A stretch of DNA of 56,012 nt. Source: Vairimorpha ceranae. Taxonomy: Eukaryota; Microsporidia; Nosematidae. Made by a program: the position numbers and the translations under genes. The notes beneath the pieces were generated by a model. That model ran no database searches. It had not been told where the DNA came from and worked only from the letters and a program-made list of their open reading frames with translations. Of the stretch, positions 37,333 through 48,767 are shown piece by piece. The stretch lies in contig NW_020169319.1 of the NCBI RefSeq assembly GCF_000988165.1, positions 1-56,012 of the forward strand. The letters run 5' to 3'. Every line of letters begins with the position of its first letter. Positions within the stretch are counted from its first letter, which is position 1.

Positions 37333-38465
37333 TAAATTTATTTGAATTGAAGTGAGTTTATATTTTATGAAAAAAATTAAGAAATTTTATTTAAAATTTA
37401 TTATGTTTTTGTGTGCTACAAATACTTATATAGGAATTTTTATTTATAAATTTTTAAATATAAAATAGTTTGAGGCTTTTGAGTTCAATTTATCTAAAAT
37501 TCCATAAATTGTTATATTATATGATCAAAACAATTTAAAATAGTGGAAAGTTTCTGTATAAGTTATTTGTTAAAAAAATGCAAAATGAAAAAAAATTAAT
37601 TAAAATTTTAATTCTAGAAAAAAATACTTTGTTTGAAATATTAAAGTAATATTTTAAGTGTAAAACAAAAATGTAAAAAAGATGTTTTTACAAGCATTGC
37701 TTTTTTAAAAAATATTGTTCATATGATTATATTGAAGGTTTTTAGTTAAATATACAAAAATACAATTTTTTGTTTATTACTATAACTATTACTAAGGTAA
37801 GATGTTGTACAAATTCTCATAAATTACTTTTTAAAGAAAAATATTATTTTGAAATATTTTTAAAATAAGGAACGATAGATAAACGGCAAAAAACAAAAGC
37901 GAAAAAAAGCAAATAAAAAAAAAGTACCATAAAGGATACTTAGTTTTGCAGTATGTGTATTTGGAATTGTGGAAAATCATAATTTAACACAAAATTGTTA
38001 TATAATTTGTATCTAAAAAAAATATTTTTAAAAAAGAACTAATATTATATTCTAATTGTTTTTAAAAAAAATCTGAACTTATATATTATTTGAAAGATCA
38101 TCTTACTGTAAATTTTAGTAAATTTAAATACTCAAAAACTTGCATACATACTATTATTATTGAAGGAAATTATAACTATTAAACAGAAATACTTTTAAAA
38201 TTTGTACGAGAATTCTTTTTTTTAATATTTGGTGCGTTTTATTTATTAGAAATCATTAAAAGAAATTTTTTTAAATTAAATTCTTTATTTAAAAAGAAAG
38301 AATATAATTTATTTATTGATTAATTTTTTTTAAAAGAAAAGTCGGTTCGTCAGATTATTATAACGTTCTTAGTAACAAAATTTCAGATTACCTATACAAA
38401 ACAGCATTAATGTTTTTTTGTATTCTTAGTTAAACTCTTTCTACACTTTGTTTAAATTGAATATT
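37333..38465. other. AT-rich intergenic, right edge of gene block
   Basis: Stops are dense in all frames, and no RNA gene or shared repeat was found. Confidence 0.5.
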
Positions 38466-38990
38466 GGGGGTAGCTTAATACGAAGCTTTTACTCCTGAGA
38501 AGGTTTGATTTACCCCGTAAGGATACTTACTTGGCTGACAACTGATAGAATATGCTCTACCAGACCAGAAGGTCACTAATTTGATGTTGGATGTGCGATA
38601 TGAGTCTAATGACCGTGATGGACTCTCACTATCCCATGCGAAATATGCTAAAGCTTCAATAGCTTGCTGCGCTCTTCCCAGGCGGGTCTTCAGATGTAAT
38701 TTCTTACTATAGGTCTACGAATACAACCTACAAATGCTTTTCATAGCTATGCTAATTGTGTGCTAACTTAATAATGATGTGACTTTTGCATCATTAAGAC
38801 GTTTACAACTTTGGTCAATGCCTACGATACAACTTTACAGGCAAATATTTTTGAAAATTGTTGTGTCAACACCAATTTAATATACTTAACTAATTCACAG
38901 TGCTAAAATTTGAGCCCATACCCTACAATCATCAGAATAACATCGCTACAATGTACTAACAACGCCATTTAGAGTCTTTACAAGCTCAGA
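38466..38990 (-). repeat. SINE-like repeat A, copy 3
   Basis: It has the same orientation as copy 2 and aligns with it over about 430 bp. Shared words include AATATGCTAAAGCTTCA (plus strand), TAGCTTGC, GGCGGGTCTTCAGATGTAAT, TTCTTACTATA and ATTGTTGTGTCAACACC. The tRNA-like head on the minus strand (about 38990-38900) keeps TTATTCTGATGATTGTAGGG and a decayed box B, GGGCTCAAATTTTAGC. It retains more of the D/anticodon-like part (GGCGTTGTTAGTACATTG) than copy 2. No A-rich tail is visible here. Confidence 0.7.
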
Positions 38991-40100
38991 CTTAATCATA
39001 AAATTTTGTCATATAAAAAAATAACATAATTTTTTATAATCTTTTATTGCTTAAAATACGCTTTGGTACAAAAATGAATAAGAATATAAAAATTATTATT
39101 ATTAAAAATTAAATAAACAGATTTGATCTTTGAAAAAATGTTGTTAAAAAATAACATTAAAATTTAAATTAATCATATCTATTTGCTAATATAGTTATAA
39201 TGTCGAAGAATAGAAATATTAAAATTTAACTTTCAATTAAATTTTTAGTAATATTAACTCTTTTCTGAAATCTAGTTAAAATTCGTAAAAATAAATTAAT
39301 TTTTACTTACTAATGGTAAAATAGCTGTTGATAAGAAAATACAAAGTATATTTTATTCTTTTTATAAAAAATTGATCAATATAATGTTTAAAAATTTGAA
39401 TTATGATAAGAAAAACAATATCAATTTTCTTTTAAAAAAAGTATAATTTTACAAAATTGCATCATATTAAATTCACAGATAAACGAACCTTCTTTCGATA
39501 TTTGCTAACACCTAATATTATGTTATTATATCTATTTTATTGTTGAATAATAAAAACACTGTTCTAAAGATGGTCATATTAAATAAATTTTATGTCGTTT
39601 TTATTTTTGTGTTATCCTTTATTTAAAGGAGTTTTACAACAATGCAAATGTAAAACGTTTTATTTTATACAAAAAACATTAATATTTTTTCAATTTACCC
39701 TCAATATACAAACTCAATATACAAAAAAACCAAAAAATGCTTTGTGTTCTCAAGTCTGTAACAGATGCTTTATTAGTTTTTTTGCCATTTTTTAAGTCTT
39801 GGTTAAAAAACCCGATGTAATGTGTTAAGATAAACATAAGTTTATTTAATAATTATTATTTATATAACAGACATGTCAAAGCCATCAACCTAATACTGCT
39901 GATTGACATGTCTACATCTTTACTGTCCTACATAATGTATTACAGCCATTTAAAGTATTTAAAATCAATAGTTTTATTAAAAAAATTCTTTTTTTGTGAT
40001 TTTGGTGAGTAAAAATAAAAATTTATAGTTGAATAAATTAAACAAAGTGACATGTTGTAAATTATGTCGAAAAACCAAAAAAAGTTAAATTTATTTAACC
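38991..40100. other. Gene-poor stretch with repeat D
   Basis: No gene is supported; a 67-codon Phe-rich frame at 39592-39795 lacks a start signal. Repeat D copy 1 lies at 39831-39934. Confidence 0.5.
39831..39934 (+). repeat. Repeat D, copy 1, with 11-bp hairpin
   Basis: This approximately 104-bp unit is about 90% identical to 44419-44522. It contains AGACATGTCAA (39869-39879) and TTGACATGTCT (39903-39913), an exact 11-bp inverted repeat around a 23-nt loop (AGCCATCAACCTAATACTGC...). Confidence 0.85.
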
Positions 40101-40394
40101 TTATAGTATTTCTAATTCCCTGGCATCATCAAAATTTCTGTTTTCTTTATCTCTGCGGCTTATATTCTTTGAAAAAAGTAGCTTATAATTTAGGTAGATT
40201 AATTCACAGCAAAAACCGATCATCCAAATTATTAAAAAAATTTTAGCTGCTTTTAAATAATCAAATGACTTTGCGTTCGCAACTTCATCTAAAGAATTTT
40301 TAATGTTTGTTGTTAGATTATTTGTATCTGTAGTATTAGATAAATGTTCAATATTTTCTGTGACTAAATTGGTAATTGGTCTGGTAAGTGACAT
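40101..40394 (-). CDS. Small single-span membrane protein, unknown
   Basis: The 97-residue product has a polar Thr/Asn-rich N-terminal half, one hydrophobic span at about 51-70 (IFLIIWMIGFCCELIYL) and a charged tail (SRRDKENRNFDDAREL). TTAACCCTTAAG before the ATG is the same start signal as in the conserved genes, so I consider it a real gene despite lying in the TE-rich flank. No family is recognised. The layout resembles tail-anchored or SNARE-like proteins, without a visible SNARE heptad. Confidence 0.6.
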   Translation of the reverse strand: MSLTRPITNLVTENIEHLSNTTDTNNLTTNIKNSLDEVANAKSFDYLKAAKIFLIIWMIGFCCELIYLNYKLLFSKNISRRDKENRNFDDARELEIL

Positions 40395-40989
40395 CTTAAG
40401 GGTTAATTATAGTTTTATATGTTAAAATTTTTTAATAACTTTAATGAATTTTAACTTATTAAGTAAATGAAAAAAAATTAAGACAGTTTACAAAAATTTG
40501 ACTAAAACAATATTAAATTTACAAACATAGTGGCTAATACAATGTTAAAAACTTAAAATAAATTCTAGTAGATAGCATTAAAGCGCTAAAGAAATTTGGT
40601 ACAGATTAAGTCTTAAAATACATGTAAATGAAGTAAATGTTATTTGTCTGAATTTTTACACTAAATGACAATGTACTGATTATCGTTGCGTTATTAAAAG
40701 ATGATAAAAACGTTAATTTTTTAAATTTAAGTCCTATCAGAATTAAAAATGCAACGTAATAAACAAAATATCTAAGCTCAAAAAGACCATCGACAGCCAT
40801 AAAACAGTAAGTTTAGATCAAAATTGCCAGAAAAATTATAATTAGATAAGTATTAAATAAATTTTTGCTATTAACTACTATTTTTGATTTAATAATATAT
40901 GAGATGATATGTTGCAATAAAAATAAACTTTCTCTAGTATCAAATCATTTTTAAATGTATTTTGTTAATGTATTATCCGGTACGTGATG
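40395..40989. other. Intergenic, nothing recognised
   Basis: A 64-codon minus-strand frame at 40800-40606 lacks a start signal. Nothing else is seen. Confidence 0.45.
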
Positions 40990-41233
40990 GCATAGGATGG
41001 TGTAGTAGCGATATTTCATAAACAGTATAGAACTTATATTGGATTAGACAACAAAAATACAGGTTTATGTACAATCCAAAGTACTTTAAATGACACTGGA
41101 AAGCCTGACCATAGAAAGCCGTAGAGGATGCTTAACTTCTATAGAAAACATCAAATAAATGAAGGTGAAATGCAGAGAGAGCAAAAGCTATTTGAGAAGC
41201 TAGTCGTTATTGAACCCCAAGAAAACTTTTAAA
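40990..41233 (+). pseudogene. Possible gypsy-like reverse transcriptase relic
   Basis: One frame reads, with two internal stops, DNKNTGLCTIQSTLNDTGKP, then RMLNFYRKHQINEGEMQRE and KLFEKLVVIEPQENF. The last part resembles the start of Ty3/gypsy reverse transcriptases (R-NQI-E-EM-RE---LLEKGVIEPS). The block is also richer in G+C than its surroundings. It ends before the catalytic palm motifs. This is a short match, so the call is tentative. Confidence 0.4.
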
Positions 41234-43091
41234 ATACTCAAATAAATTATTTATAGTTAATGCATTAAACAAGTAATCTAGGATTAATCAGTAAGTATAG
41301 TCGAAAAAATAATTTTAAGGACACGTGTTGTGTCAAGTTTAATTGAGTCTTTTGATGAGAACGGAAAGGTTTTTTGGGCATTTTTAATTTTTTTTTTTAA
41401 ATCTTTTTAATACATAAAAATTTGTATATATTAATCTTCTTTTGTATGTTTATTTCTTAAGACGTTAAGTATTATATCTGTTGTGTTTTGACCATAAAAA
41501 ATATCATTATTTTTTTATACATATTAATTGTAATTAATAACCTCAATTTTTATGGTTATATTAACCAAATAGAACTAACCGTAAAACTGGCGAGCATTTT
41601 GACGCGAAAGAAAAAATTAAATGTACTAAATATATTAATAATTGAAAATGATCAAAAAGCGACTTCATTTCCTTAATGTTATTTGCAACTAATGTTTTTC
41701 CTTTTTTGTTAGAATCCTTTCTACCATAATAATTAATAATTTGCTTAAATATGGTAAATTTATTGTTTTTATACAAATTACTGTATTTTTGTATGAACTA
41801 AATGTAACGAGAAATAAATGCATATAAAAACTATAAAATTTTTTAGAAAAAGTATAATGGTTGTCTTTATAAAAATTGTATAAGAAATAATATTGAGTAT
41901 TTAGATATAATTTTTTTTATATTTTAAATAATTATTATTTAATCGCAAAAGAATGCGATAACATTCATAAAAATCTTTAAAATGCAATTATGAAAAAGTT
42001 AATATTAGCAAGCATAACAAGTATCATTTGAAAAAAAAGCTGAGTTAAATACAAATGAGAAAATCTAACAATTGTTTTTTTCCAGAATTTAAGTAAAAAT
42101 ATAACTGATTTATTATAATTATATAGAACATGCAAGTAATTTATTTTCTTAATTTAAAATTTACATTTCGTTAGTAAATTTTTACGTAAAAATTAATGTA
42201 TTAAGTTATAAAATTTAAGTTAGCTCATAACCCTTTTCTTCATTATAATTTAAAAATAACCTCAAATTTCTATAATTAAATTTAAAAATAAATCAACTTT
42301 TAGTATTATAAAAAATTCTTAAGTTATAACTGAAAATAACCTTTTATTTTTGTAAATTGAAACATAATGCTAGTCACGTACGAGTAAAATTTTCCTGCAA
42401 AAAAATATATAAATCTAAGCAAAATTAGGCATCTAAGCATGGTCACTTTTTAAGCATTCTGCGCAGCAATAAATTTTAAAAACAATTAATGATACATTCC
42501 AATTAAATTTTATCTATAACCTTACTTTTGCTAAAGGTTTAGAGATGTGACCAGCTGTAATGTTTAATATATTTGGTATAATATTACAATTTTTTTTACT
42601 TAAATTATCTATCAAGTATTAAATAATTATGTATATTTAATATATAAAAAGGAAGAAGAAACACATAATTAAATTTATAAAAAAACAACTATCTGTTAAA
42701 CTGTTTGCAATTGTTTATAAACAGAATTTATGGTGTTAATAATGATTTTAAAAATTGTTGTATGTAAATTTCATAAACATTTCTTAGTTTTTAATAATAA
42801 TTTTGTTTGATAAATTAAAAATGTATAAAATTATAATTTTATTGAATAAAATTCATTGCTGTGTAAATTTAAAAAGCTGTTTCATTTCAACAAACCTTTG
42901 TAGGTTCTTTAATTTATACACAAATCGTATATTACTATATATTAATAAACTAAATCATTATTTACTTATTCAAAAAATACTTTTAACATTTTGAAAACAT
43001 TAATGAAATTAATAAATTTTTGTCAAATACATCTACTAAATTAACAATATTTAATTTATTTTTTGATAAAAATCCTTTTAATTAAATCCTT
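41234..43091. other. AT-rich gene-poor stretch
   Basis: Only short overlapping frames without start signals occur (for example 41488-41676 and 42803-42994). No repeats shared elsewhere were recognised. Confidence 0.5.
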
Positions 43092-43685
43092 ATGTTGATT
43101 TTTAGTTTTTTTGCAACAATAAAGAATACAATAATGACTTGTCTCTGCAGGAAAGAAAAGAAAGATATCTTAGAAATTTTTGTTGGAAGTGAAATAAGTA
43201 GAATTATAAACCACAAGCTAAAATTATGTAAAGATTTATCTATTAACAATAGTATAGACAAAGATAATACAAAGGATGTGCAGTGTTTTAGTTACACAAA
43301 TGAAGAGACCAAAAAAAATAAGGATGCAGAAAATTCTTATTGTTTATATTTTAAAGATAAAACAATTTATATTGATATAACAGATCTATGTAAAGAAAAA
43401 AAAAAATTATTTTTTTTTACTATTGATATTCTTGATAAGAATGGAAGATCTTTTACAGTAGATGTATGTCCCTTTTATTACGATTTTATAAAAAAAGAAT
43501 GGATTTGTAAGGGATTTTGTAATAAAAAAAAATTAAATTATAATCCCAAATGTTCAAATAAAGATACTTCGTCATCCACAAAAAAAAGTCGACGCGTTTT
43601 GCGTATCGTATTTTATGGATGTTTAACAATATGTATTTTATATCTTTTTTATCTTTATTTCATTCAGTTTGTCATCAATTACTAA
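43092..43685 (+). CDS. C-terminally anchored membrane protein, unknown
   Basis: This 197-residue product has a soluble Lys/Asp/Cys-rich body (nine or more Cys) and a C-terminal hydrophobic span (about 171-193, VFYGCLTICILYLFYLYFIQF) preceded by a basic KKSRRVLR. This suggests a tail-anchored or type II protein. The N-terminus MLIFSFFATIK could be a weak signal sequence; a downstream ATG at 43134 would remove it. AAATCCTT before the first ATG is close to the ACCCTT signal of other genes. No family is recognised. Confidence 0.6.
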   Translation: MLIFSFFATIKNTIMTCLCRKEKKDILEIFVGSEISRIINHKLKLCKDLSINNSIDKDNTKDVQCFSYTNEETKKNKDAENSYCLYFKDKTIYIDITDLCKEKKKLFFFTIDILDKNGRSFTVDVCPFYYDFIKKEWICKGFCNKKKLNYNPKCSNKDTSSSTKKSRRVLRIVFYGCLTICILYLFYLYFIQFVINY

Positions 43686-45574
43686 AATAAATAACATTGA
43701 CTTTTAAATTTGATATAAGATCTTTTAGACTTTCTAAAATAATTAAAATACTTAAAAATCAACAGAAACAAGAATTATTAAATTTGTAATAATCTTATTT
43801 ATTCTGTGGCGTTATATATTTAAAATCCCAATTTTACAATTGCAGGAAAATGGTTTGAAATGAACAGATTTGTAGGCTATATATCATTTCACAAAAAATT
43901 AATTTAGATCGATTATCCAATATGAAAAATAAAGTTAATGAACAGGTTTTATTTTATGTAAGTAAAAATCATAACCCTTTTTATTTTATAAAATATTACT
44001 GTGTCATACCATCTCTATTAAAATATAACAATATTACAAATTATAAGATCATTGAAATTGTATATAAGAATATATTTTCTTAGTAATTAATATAAAAAAA
44101 TGTCTCAAGTTTTTTTGTTTTAAGGTAATTATCATTTATTTAAAATTATTCAATAATGTTAATGTTATATTTACAAACTTACACGTTATTATTCTACATT
44201 AAATAAAAATATCAAAAAAAATCTAGCTAAATTAGTTATTATTATCTTTAAGTTATTGTGTAAAATCAAATTACAGCACACATTGTTTTGCTAATTTTAC
44301 TTCGGACATTAATTTTTTGCTTAATGCAACTATACTATAAATCTAATTAAAATTAATAAACAAAGTATTGGGTTTGTTTTAAATACAATTCTAAAAAGCA
44401 AAATTGTTTTTGTTAGAATAAAACATGGGTTTATTTAATAATTATTATTTATATAACAGACATTTTAAAGCCATCAACCCAATACTGCTGATTGACATGT
44501 CTATGTCTTTATTGTCCTACATTTTTAGTAACTAAAAAGTGTTTTTTTGCCGAAATTTTTTTATTTAAATTAAAATTTTAGGATTTAGAAAAAAATGTAT
44601 ACACCGTGTCGCGGCGATATCGTGTGATTTTTAAGAAAGATTAATTGACTTGTTGCTATAAATTGGTTTTATAGGAATTTTTAATTAAAAATATCCCTAA
44701 ATACTTTTTAGTTGAATAAAAGATGTCTACTTGCTCCTGGGGATATCAATAATACTTGTAATAATTAAAACAATCACCTTATTGCCTCTGATTGATTAAC
44801 TACTGCGGGAGATGACAGCATAATACCAAAGACATAATTCTGTCGAATTTTATATGCTAGTTTGTTATGAATTGTAAAAAAATTTTTATTATTTCAAAAT
44901 TTAATGATGAACTTAAGTGCTTGAAAAATATGAATTTTGCTTGCCTTTTAAAATTTTTAGAACAAGAAACAAAAGTCAAAATGAAGGAGATGTATAATTT
45001 TTATCTAAATTTATGCTTGTTTTTTGATAAATTATTTTATATAAATATAAATTGTTGCAATAAGCACATATAAAGAAGGACTTACCAGTATTCTTTTAAT
45101 GTTTAGCAAAAGTTTTAATTTTCTTATTGGTGCATTTCGAAACATTAAATGTAGATAGTTTTTGTTAAATAAAAAATTGCGTATGAATCAAAATCTAGCA
45201 ATATAATTATTTAATAGGCTTGTTTGATTAAAACTAATTTTAATATGTTTTTAAATGCATTAGTCAAAATTTTCTTTTGGACAAAAAAGATTTAGAAAGC
45301 ACTAAATTTTTTTTTAGCATCAATATCTAATAGAGATATAAATTTTTGCTAGCCTAAGCCTTTTCTATCATATTTATGTGCACTTTGTTTTGTTATTAGC
45401 TACAAAATTTTTGAAACAATCAACGCTTCTATTAATATAACCATAATTGCTTAAGTAGGTGTAATTTTTCTACACATTAGTTTGAGGAAATTTTATTTCT
45501 TAAAATACTTATTTATAAAAGATGCTAATGTTTCTAATTTTCTACTAATTAATGTAATAACAAATATTATTCTT
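43686..45574. other. Gene-poor stretch with repeat D copy 2
   Basis: It contains repeat D copy 2 (44419-44522) and a GC-richer, untranslatable patch at 44590-44840. A 68-codon frame at 44867-45073 has no start signal and is not called. Confidence 0.5.
44419..44522 (+). repeat. Repeat D, copy 2
   Basis: It matches 39831-39934 in the same orientation; the shared block TTTATTTAATAATTATTATT continues into TATATAACAGACAT. The left hairpin arm is mutated (AGACATTTTAA), while the right arm TTGACATGTCT is intact. Confidence 0.85.
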
Positions 45575-45835
45575 TTGGCATTCAAAACACCACCACTAAA
45601 ACTTCTACTCCTTCTATAGGGACCAGGATGACATTTTATTTAGTCAAATTCAGTTTATCGATTACAACAATGATATTTGAACCACCCAATTGAAAGTTTC
45701 CCGAAATCCTACACCCTACTTGTTTTAAAATCTTTGGCATTGTATTTATACTAATACCCGCAACTGAACTTATAATTCCTGCTTTAATATACAAAGCAAT
45801 TTATAATTTTAGTAAATTTTGTCCAACTTAATACT
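45575..45835 (-). pseudogene. Merlin transposase pseudogene 3 (fragment)
   Basis: The minus strand reads SVAGISINTMPKILKQVGCR, then QLGGSNIIVVIDKLNLTK, a stop, and VILVPIEGVEVLVVVF. This aligns with the start of the Merlin DDE domain (KLGG--IVQ-DE-K-N-K then EGVWVLGGV), including the first catalytic Asp. The downstream DDE half cannot be followed, and the N-terminal zinc part is unclear. It is the most eroded of the three Merlin relics. Confidence 0.6.
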
Positions 45836-46695
45836 AAAGCACAAAAAAGTTGTTTATATTTAATAAAATTTTTTTCTACATTTTCTTCTTAAGGACATAA
45901 TAACATTTTATTTGTTTTTATAATATTTTAATTTATATAAACAAACACTATGTGATACTTTTTGATATCTGGTCTTTTATTTAAACAAATTTCGCAGCTA
46001 CCTTTTTCATTTTTATTTTTGAATTAAAAAATTTTTAACGGCGAGAAATGCATATTTTATTGTATCCTGCATCAAAATTTTTAAATGTAAATATGTTTTA
46101 ATTACAAAATTTTAAAAAATCATAGGGATTTTGATCAAATTACTATTTCTGTTGTGTATAGCTGTTTAATTTAATCGAACAAAGTACGTTATATATAGAC
46201 AACGTCCAAAGGTTTTGTAAGAAAAATGTACGACTGTTGTTAATGTTATCTATGGACTATTAATTTTACAAATATTCTTCATGTATAAAGTTTGTTAAGA
46301 TTATCATTACTAAGCAAAGCCTGTATTCTAGTTTAATAAGTTATATGTGCCCATCAAAAAGAGTTTAATTATTATTGACTAGTTTATATTTAAAACTTAT
46401 TTTTGAGCATATTTCATATGCTTAATACAAATTATATTTACTTATTTGTATTTTATATGTCAAATTAACTGTCGTATCTAATCTTTAAAAAGGTTGTAAA
46501 TGCAATCATTGAAAGTTTGTAAACAGTTTTATGAAATTAAATAGAGTCACTTTTTAGTTGTTCTTTTAAATATAATAAATCAAATTTTTGATTTATGAAA
46601 AAATGATAAAAAATTAAAAGCATATTTAAGTAAAAATCAATTTTTTTGTTTAATCAAGAATCCGTATATTTGCATCAGTCAAATTAAAATACGAC
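45836..46695. other. AT-rich intergenic
   Basis: Part of this may be eroded N-terminal Merlin sequence from the neighbouring relic (45840-46080). Otherwise nothing is recognised. Confidence 0.4.
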
Positions 46696-47237
46696 TTATT
46701 TTTTTGATAGATCGGCGCTTAGTTCTATTCCTTCATCATACAATTTTTTTATTTTTTTTTTTATAATCTCTGACAATTCATCAAATATAGATTTTTTTAA
46801 CGACTCGGAATATTTAACCTTTTTAAATTGTAGTTTTTTAGTTGACAAAGTTAAATATATAAGATTTTTTTTAGTAGGATCAAACAGCTGCTTATAAGCT
46901 TAAGTACAACTTGTATCTTGTATAATTTTAATTGCATTTTTGAAAATTCTAAATATCATCAAGAAGGCATATCGTAAGTATCATGTTTATTGTCGCTATA
47001 CAAATAGATTATTTCAAAACATTCAAAAGTCAGATATTGCACAAATAACCCATGTTGTGTTTTACTAAGTAAAATCTTTTTAGGCTTTATTAATTTGCAA
47101 TCATTAGTATAATCATTAAACATCGGACTATCAGATTCACCTTCTTCTACCAAATTTTTAAGATTGTTATAATTATTAAATACATGTTTTTTTTTTGCAG
47201 TAGTTTGCTTTAACTTAAAAGATGCATCATCACGAAT
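46696..47237 (-). pseudogene. Frameshifted unknown gene
   Basis: The upstream part (47237-46960) encodes a hydrophilic stretch with KNLVEEGESDSPMFNDYTND and HGLFVQYLTFECFEIIYLYS. The downstream part, in another frame, gives YAFLMIFRIFKNAIKIIQD, a stop, then AYKQLFDPTKKNLIYLTLST and a Lys/Glu-rich helical end ELSADLSKK before TAA at 46696. Both parts have coding-like composition and join at one frameshift near 46965, so this is a broken gene of about 180 codons. Family unknown. Confidence 0.5.
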
Positions 47238-48767
47238 TTAAAGTAAAAAAATTATTAGTATAGTTGTAGATATTATTGTATTGTTGCAACTGTGTTAAAT
47301 TATTATTTATTTCAACTGTGTAAAAAGTCAAATAAAAAAAGCCAAAAAGATTCATGGGGATATTTGACTTAAAATTTGAAAAGTATAAAATTTAATATGT
47401 TTTTAATTGTAATTTATTTTAGATCATATAAAATGGTACTATATACTACAAAGTGTAAAAATTTATATCCAGTTGCAAAAAAATTAAATAAAAATGATTA
47501 ATTAAACATTGATTTAATTTTACGAATTTATTTTGCAGAACATATACAAATCTTTTACAATGTTTAATGTAAAGACAAATCTTGTTTAAATTATTCGACT
47601 CAGAATATCTTATTTAGATAATATTTCAGAATAACTTCTTAAAATGTCACAAATAAAGCACTTTTTATAAAAAAAATTTAAAAATGTAGTTGTATAATAA
47701 AGCAAAATAAAAGCATATAAATTATACAGAAAAGTCAAAGTTATTTGAATTTTCGCTATAAAAGACAGTGGCAGTAAAGTTATTAGTCAAGCTAAATGAT
47801 GCAAAAAAATTCTTATCAAAATCCTTAAAAATGATATATAAATTAAAGGTGGTGGTTTTACTTTAAATATACGAATTCTTGCTATGTAATAAACTAAATA
47901 GGATTATAAAATCTATTATACTTTATATCTCTATATTTAAAAAAACATATCATTTAATTTGCGAATATTATCAAATTTAAGCATAAGGTTGAGACACCGG
48001 CAAATAATTTGATTCCAAAAAAAGCTTATTATTTAAAAAAAATTCTTTGTCTTACATTTGATTTAAATCACGTTAGTAAGAAAAATAATTAAATTAATAT
48101 TGAACAAATAAAATTATATAATTTAGAGTTTACGAAATCTAAAGCTGCTTACTTTATGATATTTTTTGTTTTATATTGAAATTTTTCATTAGTTTAAATG
48201 GTTTTTCGTGACTACTTTATACAAGATAAAAATTTATGTTTTTTTCTTATAAATGTAAAAATTACACATCCAAATATTATTTGTTTCAGATGCTTATGTC
48301 TTTTTTTTATAATATCAACAATTTGGTTTAAGCTATATTAATTTCTACTTTAAATAAATCAACCTGATACGCTAAACAAAATTACTTTAAATTTGCATTA
48401 AATTTCTATCGCTTAATAGCATTAAAATGTTCGGCGGTAAAATTTTGTGATAAATGAGTATTTCTTTTATTTTTTTTAAATTTATAAATTTTTGTAAAAT
48501 CTTAAGAACCAATAATCTTTACTAATATGTCTATTCTGTCGTTATTGAGTTTACACACAATTTAAATAAAATTAGCTATAAAATATATAAAATTTGACGT
48601 AGGCATTTTTGTACTCATGGAATAAATAATTCTTTATACGTGAGAACCATTAAAAAAATAAAACCTATGTTATTACAAAAATATTATAATAAAACAAAAA
48701 ACTTAAAAGCAAATGTGACAAAAAGGCTATTTTAATTATTTTTAAATAATTTATTAAATGTTAAAAA
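47238..48767. other. AT-rich gene-poor stretch
   Basis: No ORF above about 60 codons, no recognised repeat and no RNA gene. Confidence 0.5.

Noticed and set aside
38466..38990. Repeat A as an rRNA fragment
   Set aside because: GAAGACCCG-like words recall large-subunit rRNA, but the neighbouring conserved rRNA blocks are absent and the tRNA-like head fits a SINE better.
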